A stretch of 64,000 bases of DNA. Source: Siniperca chuatsi. Lineage: Eukaryota; Chordata; Actinopteri; Centrarchiformes; Sinipercidae. Numbering within the stretch: position 1 is the stretch's first letter; every line of letters begins with the position of its first letter. The translations under genes and the position numbers were made by a program. The DNA is taken from assembly GCF_020085105.1 (NCBI RefSeq), contig NC_058063.1:12243651-12307650 (forward strand), given 5' to 3'. Positions 28,401-36,104 of the stretch are shown here, piece by piece. The notes under the pieces are model-generated. The model saw nothing but the letters and a program-made list of their open reading frames with translations, did not search any database and was not told where the DNA came from.

Positions 28401-31400
28401 AGACACCTTAATAAGTGCTCTAAATAACCCCAACAACACCTTCGGCCTCGCTGTTGATCCCACCTCCATCCAAGTGATTCGTAAGTAAACATGTAATACA
28501 TGAACCTGAATTTCTCTCCAGTAAGTATTAATGCTGGGCAACGTATATTTACCTTTTGTCACCCATCACTAATTTACAACACCTGTAGGCTCAACAACTG
28601 GCGGGTCAACAACAACTACCGGGCCGACGACAAGTGGAGGCACCGCAGCTCCCTCACCGGTTGTGGTTCTCGCAGCAACCTTGGAAGAAGCATTTGTAGA
28701 AGAGCTCAACAATCGCAGCAGCGCACAATACAGAGATCTCGAAACACGAGTTGAAACAGCGGTGCATACAACTTGAAGCTATTTATAACATTTGATGCTG
28801 TCTTGAGTCCATTTGCCATCCTGTTTGATTTCATTAGAAAAGCACTGTCACTTTACTGTGCTTAATGTTTCTCGTTTTTTTCCCGCTTACAGTTCGACTC
28901 CATCTTCAGTGAGAGATTTGGCCTCCTTTTCATCCGCACCTTTGTCATCGGATTTGGTAATCTTTTAAGTTTTGAAAGTCTCTGACTTAAACGGCATCAG
29001 CTCATAATTAGAACGCTACCTTTTGGGCAATGGTCACATGTATTAAAGTCTTTCGGTGTGAGTGATGAAAAAATATACACTCTGAAATAAAGAAAGAACC
29101 CCCTGCAATTTTGAAATATGATCATTTGACGAAGATGTGTGCTTTTCTGTCGGAAGGCCACAAAGGGGAAACATCCATGCAGAGTTGGGGCTCCAGTTCA
29201 ACAACGTGGCGTCACCCGATCAAATCCCACAGGCTGATGCTGTTGCAGACACCTTAATAAGTGCTCTAAATAACCCCAACAACACCTTCGGCCTCGCTGT
29301 TGATCCCACCTCCATCCAAGTGATTCGTAAGTAAACATGTAATACATGAACCTAAATTTCTCTCCAGTAAGTATTAATGCTGGGCAACGTATATTTACCT
29401 TTTGTCACCCATCACTAATTTACAACACCTGTAGGCTCAACAACTGGCGGGTCAACAACAACTACCGGGCCGACGACAAGTGGAGGCACCGCAGCTCCCT
29501 CACCGGTTGTGGTTCTCGCAGCAACCTTGGAAGAAGCATTTGTAGACGAACTCAACAATCGCAGCAGCGTACAATACAGAGATCTCGAAACACGAGTTGA
29601 AACAGCGGTGCGTACAACTTGAAGCTATTTATAACATTTGATGCTGTCTTGAGTCCATTTGCCATCCTGTTTGATTTCATTAGAAAAGCACTGTCACTTT
29701 ACTGTGCTTAATGTTTCTCGTTTTTTTCCCGCTTACAGTTCGACTCCATCTTCAGTGAGAGATTTGGCCTCCTTTTCATCCGCACCTTTGTCATCGGATT
29801 TGGTAATCTTTTAAGTTTTGAAAGTCTCTGACTTAAACGGCATCAGCTCATAATTAGAACGCTACCTTTTGGGCAATGGTCACATGTATTAAAGTCTTTC
29901 GGTGTGAGTGATGAAAAAATATACACTCTGAAATAAAGAAAGAACCCCCTGCAATTTTGAAATATGATCATTTGATGAAGATGTGTGCTTTTCTGTCGGA
30001 AGGCCACAAAGGGGAAACATCCATGCAGAGTTGGGGCTCCAGTTCAACAACGTGGCGTCACCCGATCAAATCCCACAGGCTGATGCTGTTGCAGACACCT
30101 TAATAAGTGCTCTAAATAACCCCAACAACACCTTCGGCCTCGCTGTTGATCCCACCTCCATCCAAGTGATTCGTAAGTAAACATGTAATACATGAACCTA
30201 AATTTCTCTCCAGTAAGTATTAATGCTAGGCAACGTATATTTACCTTTTGTCACCCATCACTAATTTACAACACCTGTAGGCTCAACAACTGGCGGGTCA
30301 ACAACAACTACCGGGCCGACGACAAGTGGAGGCACCGCAGCTCCCTCACCGGTTGTGGTTCTCGCAGCAACCTTGGAAGAAGCATTTGTAGAAGAACTCA
30401 ACAATCGCAGCAGCGTACAATACAGAGATCTCGAAACACGAGTTGAAACAGCGGTGCGTACAACTTGAAGCTATTTATAACATTTGATGCTGTCTTGAGT
30501 CCATTTGCCATCCTGTTTGATTTCATTAGAAAAGCACTGTCACTTTACTGTGCTTAATGTTTCTCGTTTTTTTTCCCGCTTACAGTTCGACTCCATCTTC
30601 AGTGAGAGATTTGGCCTCCTTTTCATCCGCACCTTTGTCATCGGATTTGGTAATCTTTTAAGTTTTGAAAGTCTCTGACTTAAACGGCATCAGCTCATAA
30701 TTAGAACGCTACCTTTTGGGCAATGGTCACATGTATTAAAGTCTTTCGGTGTGAGTGATGAAAAAATATACACTCTGAAATAAAGAAAGAACCCCTGCAA
30801 TTTTGAAATATGATCATTTGACGAAGATGTGTGCTTTTCTGTCGGAAGGCCACAAAGGGGAAACATCCATGCAGAGTTGGGGCTCCAGTTCAACAACGTG
30901 GCGTCACCCGATCAAATCCCACAGGCTGATGCTGTTGCAGACACCTTAATAAGTGCTCTAAATAACCCCAACAACACCTTCGGCCTCGCTGTTGATCCCA
31001 CCTCCATCCAAGTGATTCGTAAGTAAACATTTCATTTACTCATTTAATTGTCTTTATACTATAGAGTATTAATGCTTGGCCTTTAACCTATTAATATCTT
31101 AACTTTAATAACTATTACTTTATCACAATACCTGTAGGGTTAACAACAACCAATGGGGCAATGACAACAAGTGGTGGATCAACAGTAGATGCAGTTTCAA
31201 TCACAAGTCGTCCGCCATTGACAACTGTAGCATCAGTCACACCCAGTGGGTCAACTCGTACCAGTGGATCAACTACAACTGGTGGATTAACAATAACCAG
31301 TGGGTCAACAAGTACCAATGGATCAACTACAACTGGTGCTTCAATAATAACTGATGGTTCTCCAACAACTGGACGGTCAACTACAGCTGCTTCTTCAGTT

Positions 31401-32194
31401 ACAACTGATGGATCAGTAACATCTCAAGAAACAACTAGTCCTGTTGGACTAGGTGGTGCAGTTACCACAGCTGCCCCCTTTGTTGTTGTTCTCACAGCAA
31501 ACTTGGAAGAACCATTTGTAGAAGAACTCAAAAATCCAAGCAGTATACAATACAGAGCACTTGAAAGAAGAGTTGTAACAGCAGTGAGTAAGATTTTTTA
31601 ACTTTAACGTGGTTTAAGTGAATTTGACATTCCGTTCAATTTTATTTGGATGCATCTTTTAGTTTACTAATTTATTTCAATTTTATTTCCCTTTCACAGT
31701 GTGATCTCATCTACAGGGCAAGATTTGGTTTTCTTTTCATCCGCACATTTGTCATACGATTTAGGTAATATTTTAATAATTGAAAGCATTTCTCAGAATA
31801 CATTCTCATAGCTTCAAGAGTAAATTGTGGGATATGGTCCTCAATAGTAGAATGTTTCAGTGTTGAATAATAAAAAATCACGTGAAAAAATAAAAGCAAA
31901 AATAACAAATTATCATGTCATGAAGTTATGTATTTTTTTATGCAGTCGTGTTGTAGCAAGGACACGAATGGAGAACACTAATGCAGAGGTGGGACTCGAA
32001 TTCAACAATACAGCTTCACAAGATCAAATCCCACAAGATGATGTTGTTGTGGACACCTTAGTACAAGCTCTGAGTAACCCCAACAACACCTTCAACCTCA
32101 CTGTTGATACAAACACCATTGAAATCATACGTAAGTGTACAACTGTTCATAGGTTGGTATTTGTCCTTCATTTATAAAACTGTAACCAATTCAT

Positions 32195-32229
<35 letters not shown>

Positions 32230-34722
32230 AATTGGGTTTATTTGTTGTATTTGTTTGTGTACTATGGTAAACAATATGATTTTATTCACATCAAAGTAAT
32301 CACTACAAATTATTTCTAACATTCTTCTGGGAGCCATCTGGAAATAACAGACTCGATTAACAATGGGTATTGAAAAGGTTGTCAGTTTCAATACATTATC
32401 AATTAATAGTCACCAATATAAGATATTGAATTGCTTTCTTGATTGATCCCTTTTTTTAAATAATTGCGTGGATAAAGAGCATACTCTTTCTTTATTACAT
32501 CTTACGAAGTGGACTGTGATGCACATCAACTATACTACTGTGGTTTTTCATATCTAAACAGCTATTGACATATATGTGTATCGGTGAAAGAAGGTCTTCT
32601 GGCAACCATCAGTTTTTTTTTTCTGTCATACTTCCCAGCCTTAAAAAGTATGGAAACCAGTTTAAATGGATTGTGGTGTAATGTCCCTATCTGCCTAGAC
32701 TAAATAAGTAAGTAATGTTTATGGGTAATTGTGAAACAGGGGAAGTTTATGAAATTAGGTACACAACACCAGGCAACTACAGTTTGTGGTATATACACAT
32801 ACTGTATGATGAAGTTACTGAAAATGCTCATCATGCCTCTAGCTTTTGACATGCTTTAAGACACTTTACTCACTAAAGCCACCCAAAGGTAAAGGTCTGT
32901 ATTTCCCATTTACACTTAGCCATTTCATGCATTAAAGTAATCCGATTTCTCAGACCACAGTGGGAGGTGGTTTGATACAAGGTTATATGTAAGTGTAAAC
33001 AAAAGTGTTAATAACACTTTAAATTACATGTATAAATAGGGCCTTTGACATCCAATATATAAGAAAAAGAACATGAGCCTAAAACTTATTAAAGTATTCT
33101 TATTGTTTTTACAGGAACTCCAAATACAACATTAAGTTCACCAACTACAGCAACAAATTCAAATACTACATCTACTCCGCCTAAAACTGCTGCACCTGCA
33201 ACCACAACTACAGCAACTCCAGTTACAACTGCTACGACTGCTGCAATGACAGTGTCTGTAACAGCAGTTGCTACAACTACTGTACAATTCATAAAACGGA
33301 AGCTGACTTTCAGATCTGCGGGAGAGACATTTACAAATGACTTGCTGAATCCGTCATCGTTTGCATTTGTAAATCGAGCTGAAATGATAAAGATGATGGT
33401 AAGTTGCTCCATTTAAAATTAAACCTGTGGTAACAAACATATCCAATATTTTGACTTATCAGAGGGAGGTTACTGCCCACTACACAATGGTTTGAAATAC
33501 AGGTTTTGGAATCCAAATGTCACAAGATATTTAGGGACGTACTGTGAAATAAGCCTTCACCTCTCATTTAGGCCTTTTCCACTACAGGAACGTATTGACT
33601 GGTAACCTGTAGCTTCCCATAACCTGAAACTGTAAGAACCCATAAGGTCTAGGTTCTAGATTCTGCCCTGTATTCCACTATGTTTACAAACCAGAACATT
33701 TCAGATATCATTGAAAAGGCGACACTGTGGTACTGTTTTGGGACAGATAACAATGAAAAAAGTGGTGCTAATATAGATTTTCTTTTACATTTACATGTGG
33801 CAAAGTTTAAACATCAGTATCAGTAAATTAAAAGAAGAGCCCCACCCACAGTAGGAGCTCGACTGAATGAAGCAAAAAGAGTACATTAGACATATGGAGC
33901 ATAAAGGACATAGATCAGAAATGTGTTATGTGTATCATGAAAGAAATTTGACAAAAATGTAATAAAGACATAGAAAAGAGAATTACATAAATTAAGTAGA
34001 ACAAAAGAAGTTGTGTTAAAAAACACACTGCTAAAGTGAAGAAAAGCACACCATTAAAAATATAGCCAACATAAATGTGCTTATAATTTATTTGCTTTTA
34101 TTTCTGCAGCTCGAACCTTTCTACCAAAGAGCATTCTCTTCATTCAGATCCTTGGCAGTGATTTCATTCAGGTAATTTGTTTATGTTATCTTGGTAATTA
34201 TTATAGGGCTCCAGTTCAACAGCATGGCATCACCCGATAAAATCCCACAGGCTGATGCTGTTGTAGATAGGGCTGTGAATAACCCCCAAAACACCTTTGG
34301 CCTTGCTGTTGATCCAACCTCCATCAAAATGATTTAATGAAAATTATTTAACAGTATTATAAATTAACAGTATTTTTCTGTAATTCCTTCTGCAGTAATG
34401 GATCAATCATCAACACGGTGGACCTAAGCTTTGCATCCACATCAGTTCCCAGTAACACTCAGATTGCAGATGTTTTGGCTGGAGCAGCTTCAAATATCAC
34501 AGCTTTCAACATTGACACCACTTCCTTTTTTGTGGATGGCACACGTAAGCAATATTGAATGCTACCTCATCAAAAATGTAAAATATTACAGAAATATTTG
34601 TGATATCTTATTTCCCTTTCTCCTCATCTACAGACGTGTCAAGTGGAGTAAGCCACAAGACCAGTCTCATCACTGCATTCTTCCTTGTGCTGCTGTCATG
34701 GTTACTGTCAAGCCAGCAATAG
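1..34722 (+). CDS. Giant tandem-SEA, mucin-like cell-surface protein gene (5'-partial)
   Basis: The gene encodes an extracellular protein of repeated SEA domains joined by Ser/Thr-rich linkers, probably GPI-anchored. Seen: each unit has exon A (ends ATTC|GTAAGT), exon B (after CCTGTAG, ends ACAGCG|GTGCGT) and exon C (after CTTACAG, ends before GTAATC). Phases are 1 after A, 0 after B and 2 after C; the sum is 136 codons. The SEA fold is read across B-C-A: VVVLAATLEEAFVEELN, then FDSIFSERFGLLFIRTFVIGF, then AELGLQFNN...VADTLISALNNPNNTF. Each unit has Asn-glycosylation sequons NRS and NNT and a TTGGSTTTTGPTTSGG O-glycosylation-type linker. Family knowledge: SEA domains occur in mucins and other heavily glycosylated surface proteins; MUC16 also has serial SEA repeats. 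The start lies upstream of the window. Many units have frame-breaking indels, so the span may be partly pseudogenic or carry assembly errors. SEA assignment is firm; function is inferred. Confidence 0.85.
3774..4788. other. Spacer 1 interrupting exon B of the array
   Basis: A sharp junction after GGTTCT inside exon B (3773) begins ~1,015 bp of unrelated AT-rich DNA. Exon B resumes at about 4789 with ACTGGCGGGTC, so ~30-90 nt of exon B is duplicated across the spacer. Positions 3774-4297 match 19614-20110 of the second spacer; 4298-4788 has no partner in the window. A stretch near 4060-4180 (GTGGTGCTAGAGGAAAGTCAG...) resembles a common teleost dispersed repeat. A poly(A) run lies near 4172-4185. 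No coding exon was seen. The resumed exon B has no acceptor of its own. Confidence 0.85.
4789..9189 (+). repeat. Array block 2: exon A copies at 5352, 6198, 7048, 7898 and 8745
   Basis: Exon C 3' ends vary. Those near 5150, 5995 and 7694 end GGATTTG|GTAAT (one base short), the one near 6842 ends GGATTTCG|GTAAT (standard), and the one near 8540 ends CGGTTTG|GTAAT (two short). Exon B near 5660 lacks one C in TACCGGGCC. Exon B near 7385 reads CGCAGCAGCTCCTCACC, a net +2. The introns downstream of exon C carry either CAATGTTGAAATATG or CAATTTTGAAATATG; in this block the TTTT form follows most of the one-base-short exon Cs. Coding potential is otherwise unchanged. Confidence 0.85.
9190..13440 (+). 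repeat. Array block 3: exon A copies at 9594, 10445, 11294, 12142 and 12992
   Basis: Exon C near 9386, 11085 and 12780 has the standard TTTCG|GTAAT end. The copy near 10238 is one base short and the one near 11930 two bases short. Exon B ending near 10048 has one extra GCA codon (GAAACAGCAGCG), which keeps the frame. Introns with AAATAAAAGAAAG versus AAATAAAGAAAG alternate irregularly, as expected if neighbouring units were copied in groups. This block contains several of the units that read cleanly under the standard splice pattern. Confidence 0.85.
13441..19110 (+). repeat. Array block 4: exon A copies at 13840 to 18922 (7 copies)
   Basis: Exon A copies start at 13840, 14688, 15535, 16379, 17227, 18075 and 18922. 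The exon C near 13630 is standard, but the six exon Cs from ~14480 to ~18720 all end GGATTTG|GTAAT, one base short, and are followed by the CAATTTTG intron form. This is the longest run of that variant. Exon B near 14240 has an extra A (CAACAAATCG), and exon B near 15878 lacks a C (CTCACGGTT). Exon A at 15535 lacks two bases (GGCCAAAGG). The unit at 18075 is the first with AGAGATCTCGAAAC in exon B instead of AGAGCTCTC. Confidence 0.85.
19111..20110. other. Spacer 2 interrupting the array, with (TA)n
   Basis: The junction lies 22 bases into the intron after exon A (ATGTAATAC|CACAAG). The spacer runs to ATAAATCAA|GCTCAAC, where exon B starts at once. The normal acceptor CCTGTAG is therefore missing; the only AG here (20110-20111) would shift the frame. 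Positions 19111-19613 are not found elsewhere in the window, and 19614-20110 match 3774-4297 of spacer 1. A (TA)n microsatellite occupies about 19403-19442. No convincing exon was seen. Confidence 0.85.
20111..24540 (+). repeat. Array block 5: exon A copies at 20682, 21531, 22377, 23226 and 24074
   Basis: The first exon B (from 20111) has GACGAACTC and AGAGATCTC variants. Exon A copies at 20682, 21531 and 22377 share GACGAAGACGTG upstream instead of GACGAAGATGTG. Exon C is standard near 20476 and 23868, one base short near 21324 and 23019, and two short near 22170. Exon B near 22795 has ATACACAGAGCTCTCAAAACACG with extra bases. Exon B near 23538 reads CGGGCGGCGAC, one base short. The unit near 24523 has AACAGCGGGTGCG, an extra G at the exon B donor. 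Confidence 0.85.
24541..31018 (+). repeat. Array block 6: 3'-most standard units, exon A copies at 24923 to 30849 (8 copies)
   Basis: Exon A copies start at 24923, 25768, 26616, 27462, 28311, 29157, 30003 and 30849. From 27462 onward all carry GGGGAAACATCC (GGGGCAACATCC elsewhere; synonymous), and exon B carries AGAGATCTCG: a homogenised sub-block next to the diverged terminal unit. Exon C near 25561 ends TTTTGG and near 28103 TTTCGG; both keep the frame. Those near 24716, 26410, 27256, 28950, 29800 and 30644 are one base short, and the one near 27215 also lacks two bases (TTCAGGAGAG). Exon A at 30849-31018 is the last standard copy; its intron diverges right after GTAAGTAAACAT. Confidence 0.88.
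31138..31583 (+). CDS. Diverged exon B: long Ser/Thr-rich mucin stretch plus SEA start
   Basis: Exon of the same gene, 446 nt (2 + 148 codons), against 173 nt in the array. The acceptor is CACAATACCTGTAG and the donor ACAGCA|GTGAGT; phases match the array exons. The first ~110 residues are Ser/Thr/Gly-rich with loose STTTGG / SGSTSTNGS repeats, an O-glycosylation-type region. The last ~35 residues (FVVVLTANLEEPFVEELKN...) align with the array's SEA start. It is uninterrupted and clearly distinct from the array, so it is probably closer to the pre-amplification state. Confidence 0.85.
31700..31764 (+). CDS. Diverged exon C (SEA middle)
   Basis: 65 nt, the same length and phases as the standard array exon C. 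The acceptor is CCTTTCACAG and the donor AG|GTAATA. It reads CDLIYRARFGFLFIRTFVIRF, close to FDSIFSERFGLLFIRTFVIGF. Its end, TTTAG|GTAAT, has five bases before GT and so supports the 65-nt form as ancestral and the one-base-short array copies as derived. Confidence 0.85.
31946..32130 (+). CDS. Diverged exon A (SEA end)
   Basis: 185 nt (1 + 61 codons + 1), 15 nt longer than array exon A but in the same phase. The acceptor TTTTTTTATGCAG has a strong pyrimidine tract and aligns with the downstream acceptor (GTCGGAAG) of array units. It encodes AEVGLEFNNTASQDQIPQ and VVDTLVQALSNPNNTFNL, homologous to the array. The donor is ATCATAC|GTAAGT. It has no GSVVV-type cleavage site; the residues at that place are RMENTNAEV. 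Confidence 0.85.
32197..32227 (+). repeat. (GT)n microsatellite in intron
   Basis: About 15 uninterrupted GT units in the ~1 kb intron between the diverged exon A and the last SEA domain. The rest of this intron (32131-33114) shows no exon or recognisable transposon. Confidence 0.95.
33115..33398 (+). CDS. Exon B of the membrane-proximal SEA domain
   Basis: 284 nt (2 + 94 codons). The acceptor is TTGTTTTTACAG and the donor ATGATG|GTAAGT. The first ~58 residues are rich in Thr, Ala and Pro (TATNSNTTSTPPKTAAPATT...), a mucin-type stalk. It continues into VQFIKRKLTFRSAGETFTND and LLNPSSFAFVNRAEMIKMM, the start of a SEA domain divergent from the array. The phases equal those of array exon B, so this is an older paralogous module of the same gene. 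Confidence 0.85.
34110..34171 (+). CDS. Exon C of the membrane-proximal SEA domain
   Basis: 62 nt (20 codons + 2), three shorter than array exon C. The acceptor is ATTTCTGCAG and the donor TTCAG|GTAATT. It reads LEPFYQRAFSSFRSLAVISF, matching the F..iF..rF....r...i.F pattern of the array. Its incoming phase 0 and outgoing phase 2 fit the exons on both sides. Confidence 0.82.
34206..34335 (+). pseudogene. Fossil copy of array exon A inside an intron
   Basis: Within the intron between 34171 and 34396 lies a sequence ~85% like the last three quarters of array exon A. It reads without a stop: GLQFNSMASPDKIPQADAVV, then NNPQNTFGLAVDPTSI, then KMI before TAA. The TLISAL segment is shortened in frame. 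It lacks an acceptor and the first ~30 nt, and the functional SEA end follows at 34396, so it would be surplus. Most likely it is a stray exon copy dropped in by unequal exchange or conversion. Confidence 0.75.
34396..34544 (+). CDS. Exon A of the membrane-proximal SEA domain, with GSII motif
   Basis: 149 nt (1 + 49 codons + 1). The acceptor is CCTTCTGCAG and the donor GCACAC|GTAAGC. With the preceding AG it begins SNGSIINTVDLSFAS, followed by NTQIADVLAGAASNI and the end of the SEA fold. The GSII string sits where self-cleaving SEA domains carry G-S-V-V-V, between two beta strands. Array units have GNIHAEL there instead. Whether GSII supports cleavage is inference. Confidence 0.82.
34634..34722 (+). 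CDS. Last coding exon: GPI-anchor-like C-terminus
   Basis: The acceptor is CTCATCTACAG and the stop TAG at 34720-34722. It encodes HVSSGVSHKT followed by SLITAFFLVLLSWLLSSQQ. Small residues (SSGVS), a short polar spacer and a ~15-residue hydrophobic end with no basic cytoplasmic tail fit a GPI-attachment signal better than a transmembrane anchor. It would tether the tandem-SEA protein to the outer cell surface. Prediction from composition only. Confidence 0.75.
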
Positions 34723-35785
34723 TGTCTGTGGTGGACATCAGTCCACGTGAAACCCTTTAGAAAGTGACTGCTATCACTGGTATGAAGAATTACTTTTTTG
34801 TCATAAAAAGATTACACCTGTGAATATTTCAATTGCTATATGACTTGGAAAGAACTATCAGATATTACATTTAAACTTTGGGTGACCTGATACATAAACG
34901 AGAATGGTTGATTGTAAAGGAACATCTATACATCCTTGACAGCACACACTTGGAGGTCCATTCATGATGTGGCAAACTTCAAGCTTTAAAAGAAAAGGTT
35001 ATTACTGTAATTAATGGCATATAAATTTGACTAGTAACATTTGAACCCAGTTATATCGATAAGTCCACACATATTTTCAGAAATTTAAATTGCCTGTATG
35101 AAATATATTCTGATTCTTAATTCAGATCAGTTGACTTAAACATGAAGTCTTTAAGAGCTGCTCATTTATGTAAAGTTGACAGTGAAAACAAATTCCCAAT
35201 TTCACTGAAGTAAACAATAGTGTGCTCTTTGCTCAGTCAGATTTATGTTTAAGGTTGTGTTACTCATTAATGCATAATAATGTCATAATAATGTCTTGTA
35301 TAATTATCCATTCACTGTACCTATTTATGTGTATTTCTATAATCATACATATGTGTATTCTGAGCGCTTACCTTTATTTTTGTAAAATATTTGGTAGAAA
35401 TACTAATTCTTCCTAATGATCAGAATATAAACATGACAAATCTGTCTATTCTACAACATTTTATAATCTTAAGTAGGTGATAAATCACAGCATTTTGTCT
35501 GTTTTCTATGATACTTAACTGAATAGCATTGGGTTTGGACTGTTGGTCAAATAAAATAAGCAATATGAAGATGTCACCTTGGGCTCTGGGAACTTGTGAT
35601 GGACATTTTGTATTATTTTCAGACAATTTATAGATTTAAAAATAATCGATTAATCAAGAAAATAATATATTAATCAATAAGGAAAATAATTGGTAGATGC
35701 AGCCCTTTTGAACAATATTCTGAATGTGTAGCATTACCATTTCTATGAACCTCAAAGAAAAATAAACATTTTATCAATGGACCTT
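34723..35785 (+). other. Probable 3' UTR of the SEA gene
   Basis: AT-rich, with no exon-like frame. An AATAAA hexamer lies at 35761-35766, with another in AAATAAAATAAG near 35549. Either could serve as the polyadenylation signal; the true end is unknown. From 35786 to about 36100 nothing recognisable is seen except GTAAGTAA-type short repeats. Confidence 0.5.
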
Positions 35786-36104
35786 ACCTGAGATTCTACA
35801 GCTCCAACTGCTTTTCCTCTAGTCTCCTATCATGTCTCCTTTGATGATGTTTCCTGCAGGTAGTACAAAGAGATAAGTTGGTGTATCATGAAGACAAAGT
35901 AAGCCTCCCTAATGATGACACTTTTATGGTATTTTCAAAACTATTAAAAGGTTAAAGGTTAAGTAAGGTAAAGTAAATAAGTAAGTAAATTACTACAGCT
36001 ATTACTAAAAATCTTTCAGTCAGTTGATTTGGGCTACACTACAATGCATAGCAACAGTAATCTATCATTAAACAATCTCTAAAACTTCAATTTGTATTTA
36101 CCTG

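Larger units (their letters stand above)
1..31018 (+). repeat. Tandem array of ~848-bp three-exon units
   Basis: By hand count there are 35 copies of exon A. They begin at 38, 879, 1726, 2568, 3415, 5352, 6198, 7048, 7898, 8745, 9594, 10445, 11294, 12142, 12992, 13840, 14688, 15535, 16379, 17227, 18075, 18922, 20682, 21531, 22377, 23226, 24074, 24923, 25768, 26616, 27462, 28311, 29157, 30003 and 30849. Spacing is 841-851 bp except across two ~1 kb spacers. Introns are as similar as exons; differences are mostly single substitutions and 1-2 nt indels in homopolymers. The left edge of the window falls inside the array, so the true copy number is higher. A reference unit is A 7048-7217, with the preceding B 6476-6648 and C 6782-6846. 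Confidence 0.95.

Noticed and set aside
229-30446. Repeated plus-strand frames starting MNLNFSPVSINAGQRIF
   Set aside because: They run from the intron into exon B in the wrong frame; the true exon B frame is set by the acceptor CCTGTAG and gives the SEA start.
1-31018. Satellite DNA or CRISPR-like array
   Set aside because: Units contain three phase-compatible exons with splice sites and a SEA fold, and repeats are far too long for CRISPR.
32104-32319. Frame with CVCVCVCVC
   Set aside because: Translation of the (GT)n microsatellite.
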